Source: Desulfurococcales archaeon (GTDB taxonomy: Archaea; Thermoproteota; Thermoprotei_A; Sulfolobales; NBVN01). From it: 46,972 nucleotides of DNA. The position numbers and the translations under genes were made by a program. Positions within the stretch are counted from its first letter, which is position 1; every line of letters begins with the position of its first letter. This document shows, one piece after another, positions 18,371 through 28,632 of this stretch. The stretch spans positions 1 through 46,972 of the forward strand of contig JALSOP010000055.1 of assembly GCA_026986435.1 (NCBI GenBank), read 5' to 3'. Under the pieces are notes generated by a model that did not search any database, was not told the origin of the DNA, and was given only the letters and a program-made list of their open reading frames with translations.

Positions 18371-21343
18371 TTATTTCTTCTTAATAGCAAAGCCTATCGC
18401 TAAACCAATCACCAGTAGGACTATACCTACAGCGCCAGTGATGAGCCAGTTGGTCTGTGACACTGTTTGAGTTATTGTAGTTGGCGATATCTGCGTCTGT
18501 GTAGTGGTAACGGTATTAGTCAGCGTGTAGGTCGTGGTCTGTACCTCGGTGTACGTAGTGGTGACAGTTACTGTTGGTAGAGCGCTCGGAGAGGTGGTCG
18601 TTGTCGTCGTAGTTGGCGTAGTTGTGGTGGTTGTTGTCGTCGTAGTAGTGGTGGCAGTCGTTGTCGTGGTCTGGATGCTCTTAATCATAGTGATCTCTTT
18701 AAGGGTGTTGACGGCGATTCCGGACTTCTGGTGCTGGACTGTGACGACTAGGTAGAAGGTGGCGTCCTCGTTCATGTACTCTAGCTGGAAGTCAGTCGGT
18801 ATAGTGAACTGGTACTCGCCAGGCCCGATGTTCTGTATGTACTCACCTGGCAGGGTCGTTATGAACTGGACACCGTTTGGAGTGGCCTTATAGATAGCGA
18901 CCTGTATGAAGGCGTCGGTTGGGGCCTCCTCAGCCTGCTGGGGCTGTATCTCGTATAGCTTCACTGAGACGGTGCCCTTTATAGGTGACTGCCCGGCGAT
19001 GGCGATGCTCGGCAGGCCGGAGACACCCTCAATGGCCGGTACCCACAGCTCGAACTTGTTGTTCCAGTACCCTAGCGGGTAGTAGTAGTCCTGGAAGTAC
19101 TTCATTAGGAGCTCGTTGGTGTTCTTGTTGTAGTAGTCCACATAGAATGGGCCGCCCGAGATGAAGGCGTGGTTGTGTGCATTAATGAACGCGATAGCGT
19201 TGTCGTAGATAGCGCTGAGGTTAGCGAAGCCTGTGAAGCCTGGGAACGTACTGATATACGGCGTTACGAAGCCCTCTGCTTTCATCTTCTCAAGCTCGGC
19301 CTTCACATCGGCGGCGTGGGCAGGGTCGATGAAGTTGATGCCGGTGGTAGAGCCCTCCCTATCCTTCCAACCATACGGAAGACCAGACGGTGAAACGTTA
19401 CCATTAGCGACTAGCCTCTCGGCAGCAGACATTACATACCATGGCATGTCTGGATTAACAGCAACGAATGACGCTATAAGTACGTCGTAGACGTCTAAGT
19501 AATCAACATAGATAGCTATGGTTGTGTCATTAATTAGCTGGATACCCTTGATCGTGCTGAGGAACCAGCTCACGGACTCGCTGATCTCTGGGTCGTAGTA
19601 CGGGTCTGTGGTAGTATTGGTGCTCTCGTCACTCGCCCACTCCCAGTCGAAGGCGTACCAGTAAAGGATGTCGTAAATCGTCTGCGGGTTACCGTCGTGC
19701 CACTTGCCGAGCTTGTAGTTCAGTATGACCTTAGCTGGCACGGTCTCGCTGGTGTTGGCCGGTACCCAGGAGTCGCTCCATGGGTCATAGACGTAGCCCT
19801 GTACTTGGATGTTGCCCTTTTCAACCTTCCAGCCATTTAGCGCTATCGGTACAGGCATGCCGTTGATCGGGCTGCTGTAGAAGGCGAAGTCCCTCACCAG
19901 CCTGCCCATGATCTCGCTATATACGTCCTCGAAGCCGAGGACAGGGTTCCACGGACTCATGAACAGGGCGCCCTGGGAGCTGAACTCCAAGATTGTTGCC
20001 TTACCGTCTACAGTCTGGAGGGTTCTCAGGGCCCACGGGGTCCAGATACCGGAGGCAACGCCCGGCACGAGGGCGGTGACCCTGTCAGCGTTTGCGGGGG
20101 CATATTCCCAGTTCTCGGTAATAAATACTCTGAGGGACTGCTCCACACCCCACTTCAGCATCTTAGCTATCTCCTGCCATAGCTGGTCAACGTTCTCCTG
20201 GGTGTAGGAGCCGTAGTAGAGGTCGACACCGATCTTGTAGTACTCTGGGTCATAGAAGTACCACCACGACTTGACTCTGTGGTTCGGGCCGTAGCCCCTC
20301 AGGGGGGCGTAGAAGAACGCGGTGTCGTACCTAGCGTAGACGTCGATGTCCTCGCCCATGCTAACCCAGCCCTCGGTATAGAGATTCCAGATAGTGCCGC
20401 CGATGGCGTCCGATGTTGTCACCGGGTTAGTGCCGTAGATGACCGGGCTGACGATGGACCTCTCCTTCTCAACCTTGTTAACGTAAAGGCCATAGTACTT
20501 CTCGATCCAGTTCGCTATCTGCCTACCGATCTCGAGCCTCTCGTCCTCAACCCTAATAACGAAGGTTACCTCAACCCTCTCCTCACTGCCGTCGGGCTTC
20601 TTGAAGTACAGCCACTTCCCAGCGGGGGAGTCACTCGCTGGCTTATAGTAGATCATCATACCGTAGTTCTGCAGCGTCTGATTAGCCTCAGCAAGGGCCT
20701 GCTCGAAGAGCTGAACCGCCTTAGTCTTGTCGCCAGTGACAGTCAGTCCGAGTTCGTCATAGATGTGCTTCAGCCTGTTATAAGCTGGATGGGACGGCCT
20801 GATAGCGCCTAGGGCAGGCGCGGCGGAGCCGCCCATGATGGTCCTGACGATCAGCTCCCTATCGATGAGGAAGTTGAGGCTGAACCTCGCCTTCTGCAGC
20901 GCGAACGGGTTGAAGTGTAGGTTGGTGTAATCGCTGATATCGGTTATGTTCACCCAGTTGCTCGGCGGGTTAACCAGCACCAGGCCAGGAATAACCTGGC
21001 CAGTGTAGTTGACATCGTACAGCTGCACCACACCAGGGGCGTTCGGGTCGATGACGTTGTTCGCCGGGTTAACAGCTATATCATAATAGGTGGAAGTCGA
21101 CCTAATCAGCTCTAGCCTGCCCAGAATCGTGGGGTCGAAGCCCTGGAACTTAGTTAAGGGCGAAGACCACGCGAAAATGTCTGCCTGCCCCTGCGCTACC
21201 TGCAGAATAGCCGCCTGCTCGTTAAGGGATGTCTTCCACAGTATCTCGGTAACGGGCTGCCCTTCAGCGAACGCTACCGATGCGCTTGCGAGGACCAGAC
21301 CCAGTATTAATGATGCGAGCACAATCTTAGCTACCTTTGCCAT
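18371..21343 (-). CDS. Family 5 (peptide-type) ABC solute-binding protein, Thr-rich stalk and C-terminal TM anchor
   Basis: 990 aa; signal peptide; RFSLNFLIDRELIV...GGSAAPALGAIRPSHPAYN; C-terminal Thr stalk and VGIVLLVIGLAIGFAIKKK; first gene of the ABC operon. Confidence 0.85.
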   Translation of the reverse strand: MAKVAKIVLASLILGLVLASASVAFAEGQPVTEILWKTSLNEQAAILQVAQGQADIFAWSSPLTKFQGFDPTILGRLELIRSTSTYYDIAVNPANNVIDPNAPGVVQLYDVNYTGQVIPGLVLVNPPSNWVNITDISDYTNLHFNPFALQKARFSLNFLIDRELIVRTIMGGSAAPALGAIRPSHPAYNRLKHIYDELGLTVTGDKTKAVQLFEQALAEANQTLQNYGMMIYYKPASDSPAGKWLYFKKPDGSEERVEVTFVIRVEDERLEIGRQIANWIEKYYGLYVNKVEKERSIVSPVIYGTNPVTTSDAIGGTIWNLYTEGWVSMGEDIDVYARYDTAFFYAPLRGYGPNHRVKSWWYFYDPEYYKIGVDLYYGSYTQENVDQLWQEIAKMLKWGVEQSLRVFITENWEYAPANADRVTALVPGVASGIWTPWALRTLQTVDGKATILEFSSQGALFMSPWNPVLGFEDVYSEIMGRLVRDFAFYSSPINGMPVPIALNGWKVEKGNIQVQGYVYDPWSDSWVPANTSETVPAKVILNYKLGKWHDGNPQTIYDILYWYAFDWEWASDESTNTTTDPYYDPEISESVSWFLSTIKGIQLINDTTIAIYVDYLDVYDVLIASFVAVNPDMPWYVMSAAERLVANGNVSPSGLPYGWKDREGSTTGINFIDPAHAADVKAELEKMKAEGFVTPYISTFPGFTGFANLSAIYDNAIAFINAHNHAFISGGPFYVDYYNKNTNELLMKYFQDYYYPLGYWNNKFELWVPAIEGVSGLPSIAIAGQSPIKGTVSVKLYEIQPQQAEEAPTDAFIQVAIYKATPNGVQFITTLPGEYIQNIGPGEYQFTIPTDFQLEYMNEDATFYLVVTVQHQKSGIAVNTLKEITMIKSIQTTTTTATTTTTTTTTTTTPTTTTTTTSPSALPTVTVTTTYTEVQTTTYTLTNTVTTTQTQISPTTITQTVSQTNWLITGAVGIVLLVIGLAIGFAIKKK

Positions 21344-21374
21344 AACTTCACCTCATGGTAATCCTCGAAGACGG

Positions 21375-21385
21375 TCTTTATAAGT
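21375..21385 (-). promoter_or_regulatory. Putative TATA box of the ABC operon
   Basis: Minus strand gcaatacttataaagacc about 35 nt upstream of ATG 21343, followed by an SD-like aggtga. Confidence 0.5.
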
Positions 21386-21498
21386 ATTGCTCCAAACACG
21401 AAAAATGAGGAGAGATTCTTCAATACACTCGAACCTTTCTTTAATACCTACGATGATAAAATATGAAGATGTACTGATCAAGCAAATTATGCATAAAA

Positions 21499-22071
21499 TT
21501 ATTCTAAAGTAATACTGACTTCAATTCCTTCTGAGCTTTTGTACATATTAAGTATGCCCTCAGCAATTTCTCGCTCAACTATGTTTTCTGTGTACGTGGT
21601 TCTGCCTGTGCCTTCCGTCAAATATCTATAAAGCGATGCAAGACCAACCACAACCGCAACAGCTACTGGCATCCCGTACACACCCTCTAGATACGATATC
21701 ACTTCATCACCACCCACCCGGTCGAGTAAATCGTCGCTAAGCCGAGTATGGGGCTCTCCAAAAACCTTCTCGTAATGAGACCCTGTCATAACGAAGTACG
21801 CCTTACCAGCAAGATCAGCATACGCTATGAGTTCATGCCTGCATGAACTAGTATCCGTTAAATCGTAAACGAATGACAAACAGTCAATATCTGCGTTTGC
21901 GAGCATAAATCGTATATTACTCAACGGCCCTATATCCTGCAACAGTATCCGTTGCGCTATTTCCCTTATTCTGTCTGCGCTCCTCCGGAAGACTTCAAGT
22001 GTTTTTTCGGGAAGATCATCCATAGGTAGCTCTATGATCTCCAGAGCCGACCACCCCTCGTCTACATACAC
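21499..22071 (-). CDS. Hypothetical protein
   Basis: 190 aa ORF with balanced composition; no family recognised. Confidence 0.65.
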   Translation of the reverse strand: MYVDEGWSALEIIELPMDDLPEKTLEVFRRSADRIREIAQRILLQDIGPLSNIRFMLANADIDCLSFVYDLTDTSSCRHELIAYADLAGKAYFVMTGSHYEKVFGEPHTRLSDDLLDRVGGDEVISYLEGVYGMPVAVAVVVGLASLYRYLTEGTGRTTYTENIVEREIAEGILNMYKSSEGIEVSITLE

Positions 22072-22180
22072 GATTTATGTGTCCGTGTATGCCGATACCT
22101 TGATTACGAGGCGAAAATAAAAAGCATAGTTTTTGCTTAATTAAGTATAAGAAAATCTGAAATTTACGGAAATTCAAGAA

Positions 22181-22714
22181 CTATTTCCTTTGTAAGTTCT
22201 CGCCAAATCTCTTTATTATAAAGCTCATTACACCGCTGATGCCTAGCACCGCCCCTATAAGAGCTAGGATCACTGCCAGGATGAGGAGCCACAATTCGGA
22301 GGACACTGACGTGCTTGGGTAGATCGCTAGGGAATACCTGACCAAATGGGCATTACTGGATGACAGCTTAACAATCGCAGGTGGTATGATAGTTATCGGT
22401 ACACCATCTCGACTAAGGCTTATGTTGAGTTTTTCGCCAGTATAAGTATTTGTGAGCGATACCTCTCCAGTACCCCACAGAGTAACTTTCAAGGAGTACT
22501 CGTTTTTGTATTCGTAAGGGTAGAGGGCCGTTACGTTGGCCGGTAACTGAATCACATTGCCCTCCTCTAAGCTCAAGGAGCCGTTCTCTTCATAGTACGG
22601 GCTCATCGGCGTTGGATATGTCGCCGCAGCCGTCATAAACATCCCTAGCACTAGGAGGAGGATCCCGGCAACTATCCTTACCCTGTGATCCCTTAGGCTT
22701 ACCATAACAACCAC
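22181..22714 (-). CDS. Hypothetical membrane protein (two TM flanking an extracytoplasmic domain)
   Basis: 177 aa; hydrophobic ends, polar middle; 3 nt from the asnS stop-proximal region. Confidence 0.6.
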   Translation of the reverse strand: MVVMVSLRDHRVRIVAGILLLVLGMFMTAAATYPTPMSPYYEENGSLSLEEGNVIQLPANVTALYPYEYKNEYSLKVTLWGTGEVSLTNTYTGEKLNISLSRDGVPITIIPPAIVKLSSSNAHLVRYSLAIYPSTSVSSELWLLILAVILALIGAVLGISGVMSFIIKRFGENLQRK

Positions 22715-22716
22715 TT

Positions 22717-24018
22717 CTAGGGGTATATCCTTCCCCTGAACCTTGGGAACGGAATAGTATCTCTTATGTGGTCAATCCCTGTCACCCACATCACCACTCT
22801 CTCTAGGCCGAGGCCGAAGCCGGAATGAGGTACTGAGCCATAGCGCCTTAGGTCGAGGTACCACTCGTAGTTCGCTGGGTCGTAGCCCTCTTCTCTAATT
22901 CTTTCCAGTAACCTGTCTATGTTCTCCTCTCTCTCTGACCCGCCTATTATCTCGCCGTACCCCTCCGGCGCGAGGAGGTCGAAGCCTAGGACCACCTCCG
23001 GCCTTCCCGGTGCTTCCTTCATGTAGAAGGCCTTGATCTTCTTTGGAAAGTGTGTGATGAAGAACGGCTTCTCGAACTCCTCCGTCAGCGCCCTTTCTTC
23101 GTCGGCCCCGAGGTTATCGCCCCAGCTGATGGGGAAGCCCTTGCGCTTGAGTATCTCGATCGCCTCATCATACGTTATTCTGGGGTAGGGGGTCTCGAAG
23201 GCGGGCTCTAGCTTACTGATGTCCCTGCCGAGGAACTCTAGCTCTTCCCTCCTCTCCTCCACGGCCCTCCTCACGGCGTAGGCGACGAGTTCCTCAGCGA
23301 CCTCCATCATGTCCTCCATGCTGTACCACGCGCCCTCGAGTTCCAGGTGCCAGTACTCCGCCAGGTGCCTCCTCGTCCTGGACTTCTCAGCCCTAAAGGA
23401 TGGGGTGAGGGACCACACCTTCTCTAGACTGAAGATTAGTGCCTCGAGGTACAGCTGCGCCGACTGACTTAGGTAGGCCTTCTTATCGAAGTACTTCACC
23501 TCAAAGAGCGTGGCACCGCCCTCAACCGCGGACGCAGTGAGTATGGGCGGATGAACCTCCCACCACCCCTCGCGCTTAAGCCACTCCCTCATAGCCGATA
23601 GTATCGTCTCCCGAACCTTCATGATCGCCGTCATTCTGCGTGACCTGAGCCAGAGGTGGCGGTGGTCGAGCAGAAAGTCAACGTCCTCCCTACCCCATAT
23701 AGGGAACGGGGGCGAGTACCCAAAGACCTTGACCGAGGTCGCCACAACCTCCTTACCGCCGGGAGCCCTCGGGTCAGACCTCACCCTCCCCCTTATCTCG
23801 ATGCTGGACTCCCTCGTCAGCTTCTTCACAGCCTTCCACTCTTCATTACTAAGGGATGCCTTCTCTGCGACTGCCTGGATGATTCCTGTATGGTCCCTTA
23901 CCCTGATGAACATTTTCTTACCCAGTTTATGGATCCAGTGAACCCAGCCCCTCAGGAGTACCTCCTCGCCGTCGACCTTCTTGAGAGCGTCCGCCACCAG
24001 ATCCCACTTCGGGGCCAA
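22717..24018 (-). CDS. asnS: Asparaginyl-tRNA synthetase-like class II aaRS
   Basis: RGWVHWIHKLGKKMFIRVRDHTG OB-fold; EGGATLFEVKYFDKKAYLSQSAQLYLEA; GFGLGLERVVMWVTGIDHIRDTIPFPR motif 3. Confidence 0.88.
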   Translation of the reverse strand: MAPKWDLVADALKKVDGEEVLLRGWVHWIHKLGKKMFIRVRDHTGIIQAVAEKASLSNEEWKAVKKLTRESSIEIRGRVRSDPRAPGGKEVVATSVKVFGYSPPFPIWGREDVDFLLDHRHLWLRSRRMTAIMKVRETILSAMREWLKREGWWEVHPPILTASAVEGGATLFEVKYFDKKAYLSQSAQLYLEALIFSLEKVWSLTPSFRAEKSRTRRHLAEYWHLELEGAWYSMEDMMEVAEELVAYAVRRAVEERREELEFLGRDISKLEPAFETPYPRITYDEAIEILKRKGFPISWGDNLGADEERALTEEFEKPFFITHFPKKIKAFYMKEAPGRPEVVLGFDLLAPEGYGEIIGGSEREENIDRLLERIREEGYDPANYEWYLDLRRYGSVPHSGFGLGLERVVMWVTGIDHIRDTIPFPRFRGRIYP

Positions 24019-24051
24019 CCTAACACCTAATTATGGGGGTCGGTACTGAAG

Positions 24052-25548
24052 CTAAAAACGTGAGGCTCGCGCCGAGCGCCTTATCAGGTACTCGATCAGC
24101 GTCCTTATTCCGTACCCTGTTGCGCCTTTGCTGAAGTACGGCGGGTACTTCACACCGTTCAGTGTGAAGGCGACGCCCGCTACGTCTATGTGCACCCACT
24201 TAACACCATCCTCCACGAAGTAGGACAGGAAGGTGCCGCCAACTATTGTTGAGGCGTACCCGGAGGGCCCTATGTTCTTTATGTCCGCCACCTCCGATTT
24301 GAGGTACTCACGATACTCACGCCACAGGGGTAGGGGCCACATCCTCTCCCCAACGGACTCCCCTATCTCGATGATCTCGTTCACGAAGCCGTCGTCGTTT
24401 CCCATCACAGGCGCCGCTACGTGACCAAGCGCCCTCAGCGCCCCGCCTGTTAGGGTCGCCACGTCGATGACTTCCGCTGGGTCATACTTGCTTATGCCGT
24501 ACGCTATGGCGTCCGCGAGTATGAGCCTACCCTCGGCATCAGTGTTCGCTACCTCGACGGTGATGCCTTTATACGTCTTTATCACGTCCCCCGGCTTGAT
24601 GGCGGCCCCATCGTACATGTTCTCAACGAGGGGGGCGAGGGCGACGACGTTTACTTTCAGCCCCAGCTTCGCCGCTGCATAGACAGCCGCTATGACTATG
24701 GCAGCCCCTGTCTTGTCAAACTTCATCTTATCGATAAAACCGCCTACCTTGGTATTTACTCCGCCAGAGTCGAAGCACACACCCTTCCCTACTAGGAGAT
24801 ATGTAGGCGCGTCCGGCCCCGCTCCCATGTACTCGATTATGACGAGCCTCGGCCTCCTCACAGAGCCTCTCCCGACGGCGATGACGGCGTTGAGGCCAAG
24901 GTCCCTCAGCTCCTTCACGCTGAGCTCCCGAATGCTCACGTTGAGGCCACTGAATGCCTCGGCCAGCTTTGTCAAGGCTGTGTCAGGGTTGAACGCATCG
25001 GGTGGGGCGTTCGCTATGTCCCTGCCCAGCTTCAAGGCCTCAGCTATGACCTCGGCCTCTCTCACAATGCCCTCTACACCGTCTAGGGTGTTGTCGAGTA
25101 GCACCGTGATCTCCTTGAGCACCCTCTTTTTGCCCCCGAGCCTGTACTCGTAATTGGCTTGGGAGGCCGATATCAGTACCTCCCTAACCGCCTCCCTTGA
25201 CGCCACGGAGTCCGGCAAGTATATTGCGAGGCTGTTAACGGTCTCCACTTGCCTCGCGGCAACAACAGCTGTTGAGCCGAGGGACCTCGCACCCGCGCCC
25301 TTCAGGCTCTCGCCGACACCTACGGCGAAGAAGACCCTCGGACCACCCTTACCCGTGTATATGGGAACGTGAGTCCAAAGCTCCCCCGTTATGAATCCTG
25401 CACTATACATCGACTCCAATATCCCTGCGAGGTACTGGTCGACCCTTGGAACGACCTTGCCCGGACGCTCACCCTTAATGACGGGGAACGCCAAGGCATC
25501 TGCTCTTATTTCTTTGAACTCTGTGAGCGTGCCTACACGGAGGCTCAA
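24052..25548 (-). CDS. pepA: Leucyl aminopeptidase (M17)
   Basis: GKGVCFDSGGVNTK, NTDAEGRLILADA, HIDVAGVAFT. Confidence 0.92.
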   Translation of the reverse strand: MSLRVGTLTEFKEIRADALAFPVIKGERPGKVVPRVDQYLAGILESMYSAGFITGELWTHVPIYTGKGGPRVFFAVGVGESLKGAGARSLGSTAVVAARQVETVNSLAIYLPDSVASREAVREVLISASQANYEYRLGGKKRVLKEITVLLDNTLDGVEGIVREAEVIAEALKLGRDIANAPPDAFNPDTALTKLAEAFSGLNVSIRELSVKELRDLGLNAVIAVGRGSVRRPRLVIIEYMGAGPDAPTYLLVGKGVCFDSGGVNTKVGGFIDKMKFDKTGAAIVIAAVYAAAKLGLKVNVVALAPLVENMYDGAAIKPGDVIKTYKGITVEVANTDAEGRLILADAIAYGISKYDPAEVIDVATLTGGALRALGHVAAPVMGNDDGFVNEIIEIGESVGERMWPLPLWREYREYLKSEVADIKNIGPSGYASTIVGGTFLSYFVEDGVKWVHIDVAGVAFTLNGVKYPPYFSKGATGYGIRTLIEYLIRRSARASRF

Positions 25549-25610
25549 CGCTTTTGCACCGAATATTTTACGCGGACGCGTTAATTACGCCTTACTGGGC
25601 CACATACGGA

Positions 25611-25634
25611 GCTATATAACACGCTATATAACAC
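25611..25634. repeat. Perfect 12-bp tandem duplication gctatataacac x2
   Basis: Read directly in the pepA/kaiC-like divergent intergenic region. Confidence 0.9.
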
Positions 25635-25724
25635 TCAGCTATTCACCGTTGCTGTTCTAAGACGCCTAACAAATAACCAAATCTCTATTTGACTTATCCT
25701 AAACTAATATATTCGGGTGAGAGG

Positions 25725-26480
25725 ATGGTCAGGAGAATCAAGACGGGCATACCGGGTATGGACGAGATACTGAATGGCGGCATACCGGAGAGGAACGTGG
25801 TGCTGCTCTCCGGCGGCCCTGGAACAGGTAAGTCAATATTCGGTCAGCAGTTCCTGTGGAACGGCCTAAAGAACGGGGAACCAGGGGTCTTCGTGGCCCT
25901 CGAGGAGCACCCCGTCCAGGTCAGGATAAACATGTCGCAGTTCGGATGGGACGTGAGGCCCTACGAGGAGAAAGGACTCTTCGCCATGGTAGACGCCTTC
26001 ACTGGTGGGATCGGAGAGGCCGCTAAGAGGGAGAGGTACGTCGTTAGGGATCCGGACGACGTGAGCATGCTGATCGACGTACTGAAGGAGGCAATAAGGG
26101 ACGTCGGTGCTGTCAGGGTAGTCGTGGACTCTGTATCAACGCTCTACCTAACGAAGCCAGCGCTGGCTAGGGGCACGGTTATGAGGCTCAAGAGGGTGCT
26201 CTCCGGCTTAGGCACCACGTCCATACTCGTGTCCCAGGTCTCTGTGACAGAGAGAGGATTCGGTGGCCCTGGCGTAGAGCACGCCGTCGACGGGATAATA
26301 CGCCTGGACCTCGTGGAGATAGACGGCGAGCTTAAGAGGTCGCTGGTCGTGTGGAAGATGAGGGGTACTGCGCACTCTATGAAGAGGCACCCGTTCGATA
26401 TAACCGATAAGGGGATCATTGTCTATCCGAACAAAGTACTTAAGCTACGTGGAGGAAGGGCCGAGTTCGAATCAATCTAG
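25725..26480 (+). CDS. KaiC-like/RadA-superfamily ATPase (single domain)
   Basis: [58 protein letters not shown] 25725 preferred over the ORF start at 25689. Confidence 0.9.
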   Translation: MVRRIKTGIPGMDEILNGGIPERNVVLLSGGPGTGKSIFGQQFLWNGLKNGEPGVFVALEEHPVQVRINMSQFGWDVRPYEEKGLFAMVDAFTGGIGEAAKRERYVVRDPDDVSMLIDVLKEAIRDVGAVRVVVDSVSTLYLTKPALARGTVMRLKRVLSGLGTTSILVSQVSVTERGFGGPGVEHAVDGIIRLDLVEIDGELKRSLVVWKMRGTAHSMKRHPFDITDKGIIVYPNKVLKLRGGRAEFESI

Positions 26481-26560
26481 GCAAATAATTAGATTTTTAC
26501 CCTTCCAACCAGGTACCGGTTTGGTGGGTCATTATTAGCGGTAGTGACCGCTTCAGGTTC

Positions 26561-27226
26561 GTGAAGCTTAGGGAGAGACCGATCTCTGCTGTACTCGTGG
26601 AGACAGCCCTTACAGGGTTCCGAGGAAACATCTCAATTGCTGGCTCAACGGCGAGCGAGCCGATCGCTATCGATATCTATGTAGAGGAAGGGGTGATCAC
26701 CCACTGCACTGGGTACTTGGGTGATAAGGAAGTCAACGGTGACGAATGTTTAGACATAGTGATGAATACTGAGTGTATTAACTGCGGCGCAGAACTAACA
26801 AGACTGCCACCAGAGAGAATTATTCGGGAATACGGAAAGCCTATTCTTACTGGGACACCAATAATTTCTGACTTAATTAATGAGGTAAGCAAAGTATTAC
26901 GGGAAAGAGTGAGGACGTCGGAAATCATTCTGAAAGGACGGATGATGCTGTTCGTAAGGGCCAAGGTAGAGGATGGGCTAAGGGCTTTAGCTAAACTGTC
27001 TGAAAATAACGCAACAGCCATGTTGGCCACAGTCGAGGACAACAGGCTAGTCGTTATCTCGAGTAATAGCAAAGTCACAGCAGCGTACCTGAAGCTAGGC
27101 AAAGACGAATATCTAGGGCTGGAAGCATTAAGCAAGGCATCACAAGGACTCGGTGATAATACATTAATACAAATATTCTCCCTACCCGAAGAACTAGCTA
27201 AGACACTTAGTCAAGGAATTCGGTAA
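26561..27226 (+). CDS. Hypothetical protein, possible DUF4388/PATAN-like signalling partner of KaiC-like ATPase
   Basis: N-terminal ISAVLVETALTGFRGNISI...IAIDIYVEEGVITHCTGYLGDKEVNGDECLDIVM pattern; start codon uncertain. Confidence 0.5.
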   Translation: MKLRERPISAVLVETALTGFRGNISIAGSTASEPIAIDIYVEEGVITHCTGYLGDKEVNGDECLDIVMNTECINCGAELTRLPPERIIREYGKPILTGTPIISDLINEVSKVLRERVRTSEIILKGRMMLFVRAKVEDGLRALAKLSENNATAMLATVEDNRLVVISSNSKVTAAYLKLGKDEYLGLEALSKASQGLGDNTLIQIFSLPEELAKTLSQGIR

Positions 27227-27278
27227 GAGATGATCAACTAGAACAATGCTCTCAGAATAAGGGTTTTAATACACAATT

Positions 27279-27302
27279 AAGAAAAATAAAGAAAAATAAA
27301 TA
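27279..27302 (-). terminator. Putative T-rich terminator for the minus-strand gene 27334-28632, made of a direct repeat
   Basis: Plus strand aagaaaaataaagaaaaataaat, i.e. repeated tttttcttta on the minus strand. Confidence 0.45.
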
Positions 27303-27333
27303 TCTGATTTAACTATCCTAAACCTTCCCTCCC

Positions 27334-28632
27334 TTACTTCTTTACGAAAGGTAGCGCCAGCGCTATCAACGCTAGGATTATCGCTACTATAGCGATGTAG
27401 AATGCGTTACTCGCTTTATCCTTAATTCCGGTTAGGCTATTCACCGTTTCTTGCAGATCACTTAGGTTATTTTTGAGCTGGTTTAGCTGATCACTTATAT
27501 CTGAGATATCGCTCTGCAGTTGGCCTACGCTATCTGTTAAGTCGTCTACTTTACCGCTGAGAGAATTTACTGATGATTGCAGGTTACTGACGGTGGACTG
27601 AAGGTTATTGAGTGACGACTGCAGGTCTGATATCGTACCTAGCTTATCATAAAGCTCCTTAATGTCCATGAGTGGGCCCATGTAGCCAGTAGCCCAGTAC
27701 ACGAGGTTCTTGAAGAACTGCGGACCCTGCATCACGACGCCGTAGTAGATCCAGGTTATGCCTGCCTGGTAGCCGGAGTACGGGGACTCACCAGAAGCTA
27801 TGACTATCTTGCCGCTCAGGTTCTCGGCAACGAGGAGCGGGAACTCGCCGGTCTGGCCGACCTGATAGAACACACCGACGTTACCGGGCTCACCAGGGGC
27901 TTTCGGCTGGTGCTCGACGATCTCACCGCCCTCGGAGGTCCTCACGAGGACATAGACGTTCGGCACAGGGTTAGTTATCGGGTTAACAGGGTTGCCGTTC
28001 TCGTCGATGGCGTAGACCACGCCGGGGCCGTGGAAGAGCATCTTCCTAGCGCCCCACTTGAGGAAGCTGAGCTCTGCCGGCGGGTCAATGATGCCGACGA
28101 CTCTGTAGGTCTTGCCAGCGTAGGACTGGCTGTCCTCCACGGACACGTAATCGACCCTTATGTGGGCGCCGATGGCTTCCAGCACCTGGTTAGCGGCCTG
28201 CTGAGCGATCTCACTGCCTTGGGCCGGGTAGTCGCTGTCTGCAGCTACCCAGATAGCCCGGCCAGAGTCATTGAACCAAGATGCTATGGCATTTACTTCG
28301 TCGGGAGTCAAGAGCTCAGTAGGCTGACCAATAATCAGCATGTCAACATAATTCAGATTATCGGTGGTTATGCCACCAGTCCTTATCTCGTAAGCGTTGT
28401 TCTGAACCCAAGTTGGCAGATTAGCTATATCGTCCTCTGTTTTTACGATTATGACCCAATCAGCCTCAGGTATTAGGTGCATCAACTCTACTAGACCGCC
28501 CGGGTTCTGACCATGAGACATGTCTAGGGCTATTACGATCCCTGCTGGCCTAGCAGCATGGCTAATGCTTGCAAACCCAGCTATTGATAGAAACATCAGC
28601 CCCAGTAGCAGAACCGGTAATACCCTTCTCAT
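27334..28632 (-). CDS. Secreted surface protein with coiled coil and C-terminal TM anchor (GldG/DUF4350-like N-terminal domain)
   Basis: MRRVLPVLLLGLMFLSIAGFASISHA signal peptide at 28632; heptad-rich LQSSLNNLQSTVSNLQSSVNSLSGKVDDL...; terminal FYIAIVAIILALIALALPFVKK. Confidence 0.7.
   Translation of the reverse strand: MRRVLPVLLLGLMFLSIAGFASISHAARPAGIVIALDMSHGQNPGGLVELMHLIPEADWVIIVKTEDDIANLPTWVQNNAYEIRTGGITTDNLNYVDMLIIGQPTELLTPDEVNAIASWFNDSGRAIWVAADSDYPAQGSEIAQQAANQVLEAIGAHIRVDYVSVEDSQSYAGKTYRVVGIIDPPAELSFLKWGARKMLFHGPGVVYAIDENGNPVNPITNPVPNVYVLVRTSEGGEIVEHQPKAPGEPGNVGVFYQVGQTGEFPLLVAENLSGKIVIASGESPYSGYQAGITWIYYGVVMQGPQFFKNLVYWATGYMGPLMDIKELYDKLGTISDLQSSLNNLQSTVSNLQSSVNSLSGKVDDLTDSVGQLQSDISDISDQLNQLKNNLSDLQETVNSLTGIKDKASNAFYIAIVAIILALIALALPFVKK

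Noticed and set aside
18434-18462. GTGATGA-gccagttggt-CTGT C/D-like arrangement
   Set aside because: Within the SBP coding region, imperfect D box, no second box pair and no terminal stem
20279-20812. 177 aa plus-strand ORF inside the solute-binding protein gene
   Set aside because: Fully antisense to a well-supported CDS; GC-skewed shadow ORF. The same applies to 7350..7826, 13878..14396, 24692..25153, 27910..28476 and 4487..4918
26465-26473. gttcgaatc resembling a tRNA T-loop
   Set aside because: Inside the KaiC-like gene 3' end, no acceptor stem, D arm or anticodon arm around it
26505-26525. Imperfect palindrome ccaaccaggtaccggtttgg
   Set aside because: Mismatches and bulge; no clear promoter or terminator relation
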